Shown: piece by piece, positions 48,351 through 60,053 of the stretch
How the letters are laid out: every line of letters starts with the position of its first letter
How positions within the stretch are numbered: the stretch's first letter is position 1
Origin: Thuidium tamariscinum
Lineage: Eukaryota; Streptophyta; Bryopsida; Hypnales; Thuidiaceae
NCBI GenBank assembly: GCA_947034885.2
Contig: OX344753.2
Location: 4,712,001 to 4,776,000 of the forward strand
DNA: 64,000 nucleotides
Direction of reading: 5' to 3'
Made by a program: the position numbers and the translations under genes
Notes under the pieces: model-generated
Told to the model about the DNA's origin: nothing
What the model saw: only the letters and a program-made list of their open reading frames with translations
The model's database searches: none

Positions 48351-49082
48351 GGGTGATTGCAAGAATCACCAGTCTTATTTCCCATCACAATTAGAGTGAC
48401 GTTGTTCTTTTTTGCTATAACTTTTGAATTAAAATATTTGAGAATATGAAATAATTATTGGAACTCTCTAACTTGATGGTTTTTACATCCCTTATTTTTC
48501 AGAAATTAAAAAAAAAATTATTTTTAAAATTAATTTTTGTTAATTTGTCACAAACTGAAGTTTAGGGGTTTTTACTACGTTAGGAGTACTCAAATTTAAT
48601 GATCTAAAGTTGAAATTTTCATGGTGCATTTGCATAGTAGGAAAGCATATTCCTAACAAAGGAAATCTAAAAATGCATTATTTTATGTCCTCCACATGCG
48701 TGCAAACATCACTCCTATTGCACACAATTTCTGACCATTGATAATGGATTCGAGATTATTTTTTTGGTGAAATGTTATCACCATCAACTCTTATCAAATA
48801 TAAAATTTTTAGATTTGAGAAAATTAACTTTTCCTATTTTTTACAAATTAAAATGTAAATACACCCATTTTCATGAGATTTTTCACTTTTTTAGTTCTCC
48901 TACTTAGAAAATTTTCCTAAACTTTTCCTTTGTAGGGTACCTCCTTCTTTTAAGGTATATACATAGGACATATTTTTTATATTTTTTAAAAATTTATTTT
49001 CTAATTAAATAGTACTCTCAAAGAAAAAAAAGTCCATTTCCAAAATGCTACAAAAAATGGACAGTGTTTCTTGCAATGACCC
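48351..49082. mobile_element. Non-autonomous TIR element, copy 2 (732 bp)
   Basis: The left end is GGGTGATTGCAAGAATCAC and the right end GTGTTTCTTGCAATGACCC, inverted repeats shared with the element at 44696-45417, whose body it matches in the opposite orientation. TAGT stands on both sides (48347-48350 and 49083-49086) and could be a 4-bp target duplication. No coding sequence. Confidence 0.65.
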
Positions 49083-49212
49083 TAGTTTCTTTATTGTATA
49101 TCATCACATTGAATTTGAATAAAAAAATTTCAAAAAATTGACATTAAGTCTTCTCAAGAGCCTCTTGGTTCAATTAGCATGAGGCATTCAATAACCATTA
49201 AGGGTCTTCATA

Positions 49213-49340
49213 CTAGTAGAAAATTTGTCCAGTTTTGTTGTTTTGATCGTGTTGATGATCAACAGATTTCTATTTAATAACAAAAATCTGTTGATCATCA
49301 ATGCGACCAAAACAATAGAATCGGACAGATTTTCTACTAG
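49213..49340. mobile_element. 128-bp palindromic MITE
   Basis: CTAGTAGAAAATTTGTCC at the left pairs with GGACAGATTTTCTACTAG at the right, and the pairing continues inward through TGATGATCAACAGATTT and AAATCTGTTGATCATCA, so nearly the whole element is one hairpin. The CTAGTAGAAAA ends match those of the CACTA-like elements nearby. Confidence 0.7.
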
Positions 49341-51182
49341 GCACACTTAGAACCCACATGAGTTGCCAAACCAAGTGGTCCATTGATTCTGTATTACTTA
49401 ATTTCATTATTGCTTTTTAGTTCAGCTACAATTCTTTCTCCTTGAATAGTATTCCCTCCTTCAATTCTTAACGTATGATACATGGGGTGTTGAGATCCAT
49501 CTATCTTGTGATAAAAAAGTTGAGCATTCTTTTTTAGATTTTGCTGCAACTCTTATAGTGTATTTTAATTTCTTTTTATACATTATTTATCTTATAAAAT
49601 AAATGCTACAAGATAAATGATTTGTTGAATCTTACTAAAATAGATTGAGATTGTCAATTTAGGTAAACAATTCATAAAGTGCAGTTTGGAATATATGTAG
49701 TTTAAATTTTATTATAAAAATAAGCATTTTTTTGCGAGAATACTAGAAATAGTGATAAAGTTTAAATGAAATCACAAGATGATGCTTGCAAAATTGATTA
49801 GGATTATGCGATAGGGGATAATTTGATATAATTTGCAATATAATACATTGAAGGCATGTTGAAATTTAAAGCAACATTACTTCATTTTATATTGTCACTT
49901 TGCCACTTTCTAAAAAAGTGCATTTATCAAATTCCTCATTTGGATTGAAATTGAAAATCTTATATATATTTACTTTTAGGTATGTGGCCATCTTCACTTG
50001 TAAATATAAAGCTTTTATTTCTTACTAAGCTCAAAGAATGATTTACTTGATTTTTGAGAGGTCTTAGGGTTCCAATTGATTACCAAATATTTTACTAAAT
50101 TTCATAAATGTGGTTAGCCAATTTGAGAGAGAATGAAGAACTTAACAAATTCCAACTAGCATGTCTAGATAAAGATTTGGCACTTCAATATAGGAAAATA
50201 AAGAAGCCTGTGTGACACTATAAGACTTGATAGTAAGAATATTTCTCATATTTGAATAGTTTAATTGCATCTTTGACATTAATGTATTTGATTTCCAACT
50301 CAAGAATTAAACTAAATGTCTTAAGTTTCAATAAATTTGAGACAATTTTAATTATTCACTAAACCTATTTAATATTAAAAACTAAATTCAATTTTTTCTC
50401 AACATATGATATTCATGAAATTTGAAGATACTTAATTATTCATGACATATTATGGTCCCCCTTCCTTTTATTTAAATTCATATCTATGCACATTGTAACT
50501 GTTTTCAAAGGAAGATGAAATAAAAAATTAAGTTTGACAATTATTTTAAAATTTAGTACATGTCAATTCATCAATATATTTAAAATTCTTAAAGCTATAT
50601 ATTTTAGTTAATTCATGTATGCAAGATACAATAGCCTTCAAGATTTTGTAGTTACATTAAAATTTGAAAAATTAAACCTTCTAATTAAACTTTTCAAATG
50701 TCTGAGTTTGACCATTGGCCTTTCCATATTCTGTTAAAAAAATTTATTGAATTTGAGGCATTATACTCTATGACTCATTTTGCATCAATTCAATATTTAA
50801 ATGTTCTATTCAAATAATTCCCCAAAAAATGAATATCAAGTGTTTTTACTTAAATTGCATAATTTAGATTAATTTGGTATAAGTCTAATTATTAAAACAC
50901 TAATTTTTCACAAGCCTTCTAATCAACATCAATGTGGGACGACTTATCTCATAATGTTTAGATTAAATTTAATCAACTTTTATAAAAGGGGTTGAGTGAA
51001 AGGGTCAATCACCTCAAGGTAGTGTACTTTATGAATAACTCAATTGTATGATTGAGATTTGAGGATTTAATTATTAGTGTTTTGGGTTTATTGAGCCTGA
51101 AGAATTTATGGCTTACAATTTTGTTTCTCTGTAGTGCTCTTATTTGTTTCTTTTTGTCAATGTAGTGGCGGCTTAGGGTTTA
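49341..51182. other. AT-rich intergenic DNA
   Basis: No gene, RNA or ordered repeat recognised in about 1.8 kb. Confidence 0.4.
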
Positions 51183-51510
51183 GGCTAATAGAAAAACAAT
51201 GATCAAATTAACAAAACATCAACAACTTTTTGTTGAAGTGGGTACTATATTGTCCATTTTCACATTCTTTTTTGTTGATTCTAGCACACAATGACAAAAT
51301 CAACACTTTTTTTTTATTGATTTGGATATTACAATTCAAAAGTAACAAAAAAATCAATACTTTTTTGTTCATTTTCACATATATGAGTCTCAAATTAGTT
51401 TTTTTAATTTGAAAAATGTTTGAATCACCATAGTTAGTGTTCTATGCACAATGTTCTGTTTTTAAAAGAAATTCATCATTCACAATTCAGTATTTTGTAA
51501 AATCAGCAGA

Positions 51511-51854
51511 CTTTAGAGGTCATTTTGTCATAGAAAAATAACTTTTTTCAAAAAGCTTTGAACTGAAATAAATCAGGTAATCAAACTAGATTTCATATTC
51601 AATTTTTTTTTTTTTCAATTTGGAGTTTTCAATCACAAGTTATGAATAAATTTCAGAGATAGTGTTTTAAAATGTTAAGAAAATTTTCTTAACATTTTAA
51701 AACATTGTCTCTGAAATTTATTCATTAATTTTGATTAAAGACTCCAAATTGCAAAAAAAAAATTGTATATGAAATCTAGTTTGATTACCTGATTTATTTT
51801 AGTTCAAAGCTTTTTGAAAAAAGTTATTTTTCTATGACAAAATGACCTCTAAAG
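51511..51854. repeat. 344-bp near-perfect hairpin
   Basis: CTTTAGAGGTCATTTTGTCA at 51511 pairs with TGACAAAATGACCTCTAAAG ending 51854. The arms run about 170 bases each to the centre at AAGAAAATTTTCTT (51676-51690), with only a few mismatches and short length differences in A/T runs. Transcribed from either strand it would give one long double-stranded RNA. Confidence 0.85.
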
Positions 51855-51938
51855 TTTTCTAATTATACGAATTACATAGAAAACACAAGTCCAAACTATT
51901 CAAGTAAAAACTCACTGTCTACTTGTACACATGACTCA

Positions 51939-52001
51939 TGTGCTTGGTGCATTGGTTAGGGCCTTGCACCCCAAGCATGTGGTGCAAGGTTCCACCCCCC
52001 A
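51939..52001 (+). other. tRNA-like (pol III A/B box) module, copy 2
   Basis: TGGTGCATTGG (51945-51955) fits a box A and GGTTCCACCCC (51988-51998) fits a box B with one change; the starts are 43 bases apart, as in a tRNA gene. The stems expected of a tRNA do not close well, so it is a tRNA-derived (SINE-like) head, not a tRNA gene. Confidence 0.5.
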
Positions 52002-52337
52002 TGGTACCCCTTTGACTTCATGGCCGGATTGCTTAGGTGGTGGCAATGTAGGAAGGATAATTCACATAGTTGTCCACATAGTGGGTTGCTTATGTGGCAT
52101 GCCACATGCATTTTTCTAGATGGATTGCCATTTGCCATGTGTCAAAACCTAATTAGTCATTTTTTCAATTTTTTTGTATTAAAAAAATATTCAAATTAAC
52201 AAAAAAATTAACAAAAAAATCAATACTTTTTTGTTACTAACTATCCAAATTCCAAATTAATGTGTCTAAATCAACAAAAAAATCAACATTTTTTTGTTGA
52301 ATTTTTGTTGATTTGATCACTATTTTTTCTACTAGTG

Positions 52338-53213
52338 TTAGAAGGAGCTCTATTGTTAGGCCAATTTTGTGTGTTGTTTTAGGGTTTAGAGCTGCTTTGG
52401 GAATGCTTGCAAGAAATGTTGTAGGATGCAGCTTGATTTTTGAATTTAGGATTTTCAGATGTGTTTTGAAGTTTGTATAGTATATTCTACATTTTAGAGA
52501 TTATTGTAGTTAGAAGTAATGTGGCTTCATGGATTGTTGATTAAGGGTGTGACGTGATTGATTTTTCTTCTTGTATTGTTTAGGGTTTTGGGGATGCACA
52601 CTTCAATTAACAAGTAGTGAACCATGAGTCACTAAGGGCACCATTCACCTACACCTATCTAAAGAATAATGACAACTTGCACTTACATCACCACCAAACT
52701 TGCAATTCATGGGGCATTACAACAATTCAAACAAGTACCAACCACTTCATGTACAAAAAATCATCTTGCTAGTGATTAACCCAATGTCTTGACCTCACCA
52801 TTACAATATGCCTAAAAATATAAAATCCTAATTACAAACACAAAATGGGACAAAATTGGAAATCCTATTTGCTACAAGGGAAGGTACCATAACAAAAACC
52901 AAACAACACAAGGTTGAATCTTTTTTACCAAACAACAAATTACAAAAACATAAGAAAAATGCCACTTGCAATTCTAACAAGTCTTTCATGTAGAGGTTGT
53001 TGTCCAATAGTCTTTTACCACCAACGAACAATCATTCATCCACCACAAAATCACATTTTCAGCCTAAAAAAATAACAATAAAATATAAAAATTAAAAAAC
53101 CTTCTAACTTCTTCAAAAATCACTTAAATTCCATGATTTTTAAAGTAGTAGGTTTGTATACAACTCTCCTACTAGTGCTACACATATGGATAACAAACTA
53201 AAAGATTTTCCTT
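52338..53213. other. Intergenic DNA
   Basis: No gene recognised. GGGAATGCTTGCAAGAAATG near 52397 resembles one end of the TIR family at 44696 and 48351, but no partner was found. Confidence 0.35.
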
Positions 53214-53217
53214 TTAA

Positions 53218-54141
53218 CCCCTAAAGGTCAAAGACTATGTCTTCACCAAAAACACACTAAAACTGCCATTTCTACTTCAAGCACCAAATTTTTGAAAAAA
53301 AACATTTTTAGACACATGCAACTATAAGATCTTGTAGTACACTTGTGTGAAAAGATGTTGAAAAAATTTCAGAATTTTTCACCATATAGATTGCAAGATA
53401 TTAGCATTTGAATCGACAAAACCCCTTTTTTTGTCCCTGCAAAAAAGCGGGCAGCTTCATTTCACAAGGTCACATTTCTATGAAAAAATGTCTAAAATGG
53501 TGGTGCTTCTTTGGATTCATTCTTCACGGCAAATTGGCTATATGCTCAAAATTTTTTGCATCATTTGGAATTGTACAACATATAGGAAAAAATTAATAAG
53601 TAGAAAAAAGTAGAGAGTGATTCAAAATACTAAATTGTTAAAATTTTTATTTATAGAATAAAAAAATGTCAATCCCAATGGTTGTAATATTGTGACAAAC
53701 AATGAACATCCAAAGTTTTAATTTTTTTTCAAAAATATTTAAAATTGAGGAAAATAAAGGCTTTTAAGGTTTATTTTAGAGTAGATAATCTATAACCACC
53801 TGCAAACTAAATATCTTTATAACTTTCATCTCATAAATCAAAATGGAGTGATTCAAAGCTTTCTACATATATGTACATCTAGAAAACCAATTTCAAGTTT
53901 TTAATTTTGAAAAAAAAGTTTTTATAAGAAATTTTTGGGTTGCCCGCTGACCAATGAAAACTACATATCATGCAATAACTTTTTGTTCATGTAGTCAAAA
54001 ATTATGAAAATTGCGAGGCCTTAGAGCTACTCCTTGGGCACATGTTGTGTGAAAATTTAAATGAAAAAACAAACCCTCCATCTGTAGTGAACTGCCCAAA
54101 ATCACTATGTTGCCAAAAAATGCAATTTGGTCCTTTAGGGG
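53218..54141. mobile_element. TTAA-flanked TIR element (piggyBac-like MITE), copy 2
   Basis: The ends are CCCCTAAAGGTC at the left and the complement CCTTTAGGGG at the right. TTAA lies on both sides (53214-53217 and 54142-54145). The body matches copy 1 (40420-41356) throughout, for example CACAAGGTCACATTT in both, in the same orientation. Length 924 bp. No transposase. Confidence 0.7.
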
Positions 54142-54145
54142 TTAA

Positions 54146-55053
54146 CTAAAAATTGCTAGCACAAAAAAAAAGATATTGTTATCAAATGATATGACTAGAA
54201 ATCTTTAGTCACAAGGCAAGTGTCATTCCACTAGGGGAGAATCTAAGAATATTAGTATAAAAGAAGAGGTAAAAAAGACTTTAAAAAATGAAAAAGACAT
54301 CATCTCCAAGCAAGTGAAAATACAACTCTCTCTATAAACACTCACAAAACTTGACTTAACAACAACATTAAGTTATGGAGCTCTTTTTAGCTAAATACAC
54401 AAACCCTAAGATGGATGAACTATATTTTTGGATGGAATTTATCTAAAAGTAAAGTGAACTCCCACAAAAGTTCAATTGACACTATAAATTGATGTAGAGT
54501 CACCTTTATGTCACTTCACTTGACAATCTCAATTTTCTAAGTTGCATGTATAAATCCTTATTCTCTTTATTCTCTAATAGATTGAGTCTTAATCCCTAAA
54601 TGCTTGAAGCACCAAATTTGGTGTTGACAAAACATTGAAGTTAAATAAAAATAAATAAAATTATTATTTTAAATATTTTTACATTTAAAAGAATTTTTTT
54701 TGAAGTTTAGTTTTAGCATCAAAAATTTGATTATCAAAATGATTCATTGATTATGATTCCTCTATCAAAGATTTTGTGAAAGGGTGTCCATTGCAATCTT
54801 GACTTTTTGTAGTATTGAGGTCTCTTGGATGTGAACTTCAAATACACTAGATTTTGGAGGATAAATCACTATAAAAATTAATTTTAAAAAATCTTAAATT
54901 TTTTTTTTAAAGAAGCTGTAAATTGATTGGAGTTATACATATTACATCCTTTACCCTCATTTTTTAGTAACCAATTTCTTAGATTTGACATGTGAAAAGA
55001 AGATCCAAAAACTTCAAATCACTTTCACAACTTTAACACCTTAATGATCTAAC
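54146..55053. other. AT-rich intergenic DNA
   Basis: No gene, RNA or ordered repeat recognised. Confidence 0.35.
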
Positions 55054-55226
55054 ATTGTAATCTTTCAATCCATAGGTGATGTTGTATTTCATTGTAATCT
55101 TTGAGTCCATAGGTGATGTTGTATGTCTAGTTTGAATTTGTATGATGTTGTATTTCATTGTAATCTTTGAGTCCATAGGTGATGTTGTATGCTCTCTCAC
55201 TTGTCTAGTTTGAATTTGTATGATTT
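55054..55226. repeat. Short tandem duplication
   Basis: The phrase TGTAATCTTTGAGTCCATAG followed by GTGATGTTGTAT occurs three times (first copy with CAA for GAG), and TCTAGTTTGAATTTGTATGAT twice. This is a local tandem duplication with units of about 37 and 66-70 bp. It marks the transition from AT-rich repeat DNA to the less AT-rich gene neighbourhood. Confidence 0.65.
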
Positions 55227-56019
55227 TCAACTCAAGACTGAATTGATAGGTCTTATCAAAATGAAGGCTTTTCATAGAATTCCGGAAATCTCAGATGTAG
55301 CCTTGGATATGCTGGTGTCAGTTTTCCCTTTCGTTGTGCAGTTTGAATTTTGGATTTTGAGGTTGGAGCCTAGGGCCAACCTTTCAGAAATTCTGGGGCG
55401 CCCTTGCGGGCACCGCAGGGGGGTTGGAAATAGTTTTCAACCAGCAATTGACGCGTCTCGGTATAACCTCACTAACTGCGTCATTGCCCCAAGCGCAAAG
55501 ATATCATGCTCAGCGTCTCTTGTGCTTTATATAACCCTAAAACGCCCACTCCCCGGACAATGAATATGGGTTAAATCCCCCCTTTCCACCATCGAACCCC
55601 TGCCCTTAGGGCTCGTGCTGCCATAGCCATATACACCTGCGATTAGTCTTGCGTTCTCCAAACAACAGCAAGTCTACGAGCATCGAATCCTCTGTCCTGA
55701 TGAAATATCCCTTACAAGTACACCGATTGTCGATATCACACTGTGCCGATACAGGCTTTTTCCGGGCTTTATTTGTAGGTGTACCTTATTGAGGGAAGCT
55801 CATGAGGGGTATCGTGCCACATTGGATGAGCATTAGAGGAGAGTGTGAAATTAGTCTTGAGTTGGATATGGTCTGTGCAGCTGAGGAGCTACTGTGTTCG
55901 GAATAGGTATAGATGTTGTGATTGTGGTGGTGAGCTTGTTTTGTTTTACACTTGGAACTTAATCGGCTTTTGTGATTGAGAGAGCAGTGCGATTGATGAT
56001 TGCGCTTCTGTAATCAGTC
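55227..56019 (+). promoter_or_regulatory. Upstream region and leader of the RUS3 gene
   Basis: Base composition rises to a clearly higher G+C than the preceding 50 kb. No TATA box is obvious. An open frame at 55189-55563 matches nothing recognised and is probably chance. The transcription start is not determined. Confidence 0.4.
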
Positions 56020-59000
56020 ATGGCGGCGGAGGCAAATTTGTTTCAGGAATTTAGTACAGCGCGTGCGGTGCCTGTGCGCACGGCGATCTTGGTGAAGGAT
56101 TCGGGCGACTCTTCGAAGTTCCTCCTGCGAAGGTTCTTGTTCTTCCCATTACTTATTTGCCAGTAGAGTTCTTGCATTTTCATGGCTCCAATTTCGTGCA
56201 AGGAGTTTAGATGAGTCACTTTGCCAGATTTTTATCTAGAATTTGAGTAAGCATCACTTGTGGTAACTGTAAGTTTCTGATACTTTAGTTGGGAGTGATT
56301 TTGTGAAAGAGAGCCTTTTGTCATGGGCGTGCATTAGTAATGCAGATCATTCGTGAGAAGCTTCTAATGGTTGCGGTTATGTCTTCTCCGGGTTGTTTTT
56401 AATTTGAGCTCTCTTTGGGCTAATGATGCGGTGTGGTTAAGTTTGCAGGGAAGGAGGTCACACTCGAGCTGTTTGGAATAATTTCTTGTCTGCGTTCCTT
56501 CCCGAGGCAATTATTCCTATTTACGGTTATCGTTTCAAATTTTGTTGAAATTAAAGGAGTTTGTGGAGAATCATTGTGCACTGTAATTTGTTGAAGAGGC
56601 TTTTCAGTCTAGGGCACATCTTCATTGTTTTCAAGCGTTACTTTGAAGAGAAAGATTATCGTAGCGTTTGAATTTCAAGGATCAGGTTGAGATCATAATC
56701 ATTTATGGATCATTTATTACGGGCTTGCTGCTTGTTGCAAGACTTATCACACTTTTGGCATATTAGTATCATGTCAGGTTCCTCAACCTCATGTGTTTGA
56801 GTGCAGGGATACCCTAACAGTGTGACACCAGATTACCTTCCCTTTCAAACATGGGACACTTTACAGGTTCTCGTCTTCGATAAGCCTGTGTGATAGCATG
56901 TCAAAATGATTTCATGGACTCGAGAGAGTTCATCGATAGCGTGGCAAACTGGTTATGTTCAGAGTTTTATCGAACATTGTGATGTATTCTGGAAAATTGT
57001 GAGTTTCTGAGATATTGACAACTAATCCAACTATTCGATATTCGACCTACAGGGACTATCTACATACATTCGCAGCATGCTTTCAACTCAAGTAAGATAG
57101 GTTATCCTGTGTGATCTAAGATTTCAAGTACTCTATCTGTCAACAATATTTTGCTTCTCGCAATTAAAATCAAATGCTACGACTAGATTTTAGAATAAGA
57201 TCGAAAAAAATAACGATATGTGTCGATTTTTTTTGAACTCGTAAGAATGATCATGTGGATATCTCAGCCTCAAAGGAGTGATCAACTTAGATTTGGTGTG
57301 CCTGATCTTGAGCAGAAGTTTTATTTTGTGAAATGCACAACAGGCACTCTTGGGTGGCATTGGGGTAGGGGAAACAACTGCTACAGTAGTTGGCGCAACT
57401 TTTCAGGTAAGCTGAACGATAGTTTCATGATCTACCGGCAGCCGTCTTAGAAAGAGTTGTGTTTTACAAATATCGAGCCCTTTTTTTTAATGTTGATGTC
57501 AGAAGTTGGAAAACACAAGGAATGATATCCTAAGATTTTATTCCTGTCTGTGCCAGTGGTTTTTGCGGGACTTTACCGGCATGCTGGGGAGTATTCTCTT
57601 CACGCTTCATCAAGTACGTTATCACTTGACAATGAGAATCAATCATCTGCACCATGGCTTGGAGTTGGTGTTTCACGCATCTCTTTCAGGACAAATGTGT
57701 CTATTTCGCATTCATAGTTTTTGGTGACAAGCTTTGACAAATGGACAATGGTTCCCGTCCGCAGGGATCGAACTTAGACAGTAGTGCCAAGCAATGGCGC
57801 CTAACAGCAGATTTACTGAATGACGTTGGTAAGTTCTAGTTCCTCTTCATTCACGTGCTTGCAGTACGAGCTTGTGACGTTTAACCATGGTTAAAGCATG
57901 ATATTAATACCTAAATATATATACGACTTATATTGGTATATAAACTTTTAGTTGCAGAACTGTTGCGACTAAAATTATCTCCCTTGTGCAGGAATGTTGA
58001 TGGATCTCGTATCGCCACTTTTTCCAGGTGCCTTTGTGACGATTCTTTGCATCGGCAGCATGGCTAGATCAGTTAGTAAGCTTACTTCGCCTCGAGTGAA
58101 ACGTGGTTTAAGTTTTCTTAAGGATTTGCTCACTCATCTGGATACTCCGGTTAAGCCAGTTATTTACAGATTAGCGTGCATGAAATCCAGTTCTGAAATT
58201 GCAGATATGGATATGCCAATGCAGCTGGGGTTGCGAGTGGAGCAACACGAGCTGCATTGACCCAACATTTTGCCTTACGAAAGAATGCTGCAGATGTTTC
58301 TGCAAAGGTATTTGTATCTCACAATCTCCACAATTCCCAAACAGCGTTTAGAGGCACTAGATTGCTGTGACCTATTTTTGACAGAAAAATCAAGCCTAAA
58401 ATTCAAGGCATTTGCTGAAAGGCTTTCACGCGTCATTTTATACCTGGTAGGATCAATTAGGCCAGATTGTAAACACAAAATTTCTACTCTAGCTATAGAA
58501 GCATGTATCTATACCAATAACACTTGTAATTCAGATGAACAATACTCCAATTCTTTTGCAGGAGGGAAGTCAGGAGACTGCTGCAACCATGGTCGGAATG
58601 TTATTAGGCATGGTCCTAGCACGCTTAACAGCAGGAAATGTGATTGCTCTTTGGGTTTCCTTCCTCCTCCTCACGGCTTTTCATATGTATGGTGAGTGTC
58701 ATTTACCAACCATAGGATTTAATCGCTGTGCCCCAACTTGTGGAATGCAAACTCTATGAACTTTGTATGGCTGTTTATGAAGGGGAACGCATGATGACGA
58801 TGGTGTTGTGGTAATAGCTCTTGTTGGATATAATAATCTTTCGTCAAATTTGGCATGCCCAGCAAACTACAGGGCAGTTCGGTCGCTCTGTTTGACGAGT
58901 TTGAATGCTGAAAGAACCTCAATTCTCTTGCGAGCTTTCAAGGAAGGCAGAAAAGGTTTTAAAAATACTCCATCCCGTTTTCGGTGAATTTTGTCCTTAT

Positions 59001-60006
59001 CAATTCTTCCTGTTATTATAAAGACTTTCGCAAGTTCGTGCAAAGGTTGATCCACGATCTGATCCATGCCTTGAATGGATGAGCAGTACCAACTCCCAGA
59101 GAAGTAGCAGATCAAGAACATCTGCTTCCACAAATCCCTAGGCTCCCGTGGCAGAAACCACGTGGTGGAGATGCATGGTTGCCGAAGTCCATACTTTTTG
59201 GCGTCCCAATCTCCTCCCTGAAGCTGACTGATGGGTTCGGGGCAAACCCGTAACTTAGACTGCTTTCTAAACTTCCCTATTTTTCACGGACAGTCTGTGA
59301 TGTTGAAACGGTGAATGATATGTAATTCTCGACTTCTCTCATTTGGACCTAAAACGTACAGTAGTGAATTCTTGCAGGTGGAGTAGTTTCCCATCTCTGG
59401 TCGAGCGATATTCAAAAGGTATAATTATTGTTCTTTTACACAACCTTGTGGACACTTAGTGGTTAAAGACGTGCACTGTTGGTCACTCCACGGATTGAGG
59501 GACTGAAATAACTACAGATTTTTGACGTGATTTTCGCCCGGATCAAATGTCGAAGGTCTTTTATCACTGAGAAACGAGAATGTTCGTGTGCTACGCAGAT
59601 CCATACCTGGTGGTTCCTGATGGCGCAAATGTACACGTAGTACTGCACAAAGTGGCAACCCCACAGGATTTTCTGCGGGCCTATGTCCACGCCCTCTGTC
59701 TAGCTGATCTCCAAGCACAATCGCCAAGTAATCAATCAGAGGAAATAGCTATCACGTGGATGAAGAAAAACTATGCTCCATTTGTGGACTCTGTAAGCTG
59801 ATCCCGTAATTTTTCCTGCAGAGTGCTGTGATGCCACTATTTTAATTTTCTGCAAATCTCTAGATGCCACTATTTTACACGATATTAAATAAACCTGACA
59901 AGCACTTGTTTGGCAGCTTGGGGTATCTGGTTGGACCACAGACCGAGTTCTGGTAGTGTCAAGTGAATGGCGGGCAGAATGGCACAACGTTCACAAGCAG
60001 GAGTAA
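56020..60006 (+). CDS. RUS3: RUS3-like protein (ROOT UVB SENSITIVE family, DUF647)
   Basis: Fifteen exons keep one frame and give 443 aa: 56020-56132, 56449-56506, 56807-56866, 57053-57091, 57344-57406, 57557-57613, 57765-57828, 57992-58075, 58225-58307, 58562-58691, 58863-58955, 59087-59249, 59378-59418, 59599-59792, 59917-60006 (TAA). Family hallmarks in order: GYPNSVTPDYLPFQTWDTLQ, GLSTYIRSMLSTQ, WFLRDFTGMLG, GSNLDSSAKQWRLTADLLND, GMLMDLVSPLFP, TGVASGATRAALTQHFAL, EGSQETAATMVGMLLGM and FHMYANYRAVR. Length and motifs match Arabidopsis RUS3 from memory (about 440 aa). RUS proteins have predicted membrane helices; RUS1 and RUS2 act in early seedling UV-B and auxin responses in Arabidopsis, while the molecular role of RUS3 is unknown. 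Intron 2 (56507-56806) appears to start GC instead of GT; the others are GT-AG. No damage is seen, so the gene is probably functional. Small exon-edge errors are possible in exons 1, 2 and 12. Confidence 0.93.
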
Positions 60007-60047
60007 CCCCGACATTGCAACCATATCCTATAGGTTTGGCAATGCCC

Positions 60048-60053
60048 AATAAA
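60048..60053 (+). terminator. Candidate polyadenylation signal of RUS3
   Basis: AATAAA 42 bases after the stop codon. Plant polyadenylation signals are loose, so this is a candidate only; cleavage may lie further down. Confidence 0.35.

Larger units (their letters stand above)
51183..52337. mobile_element. CACTA-like foldback element, copy 2
   Basis: The right end is the complement of CACTAGTAGAAAAAATAG (ending 52337); the left end is a worn GGCTAATAGAAAAACAATG. Both are followed inward by GATCAAATTAACAAAA-type repeats and further TTTGTTGATTT copies. Inside are a 344-bp near-perfect hairpin (51511-51854) and a tRNA-like module (51939-52001). Length about 1.15 kb, no transposase. It has the same components as 46895-47963 with the tRNA-like module in opposite orientation. 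Confidence 0.65.

Noticed and set aside
51208-51412. Short open frames within the CACTA-like foldback
   Set aside because: Arise from TTTTTGTTGATTT subterminal repeats; both strands open by base composition.
51939-52001. A functional tRNA gene
   Set aside because: A and B boxes fit, but the acceptor and anticodon stems do not pair; kept only as a tRNA-like module.
55189-55563. 124-codon frame upstream of RUS3
   Set aside because: No recognised domain; its start lies in a tandem duplication and it is likely chance in G+C-richer leader DNA.
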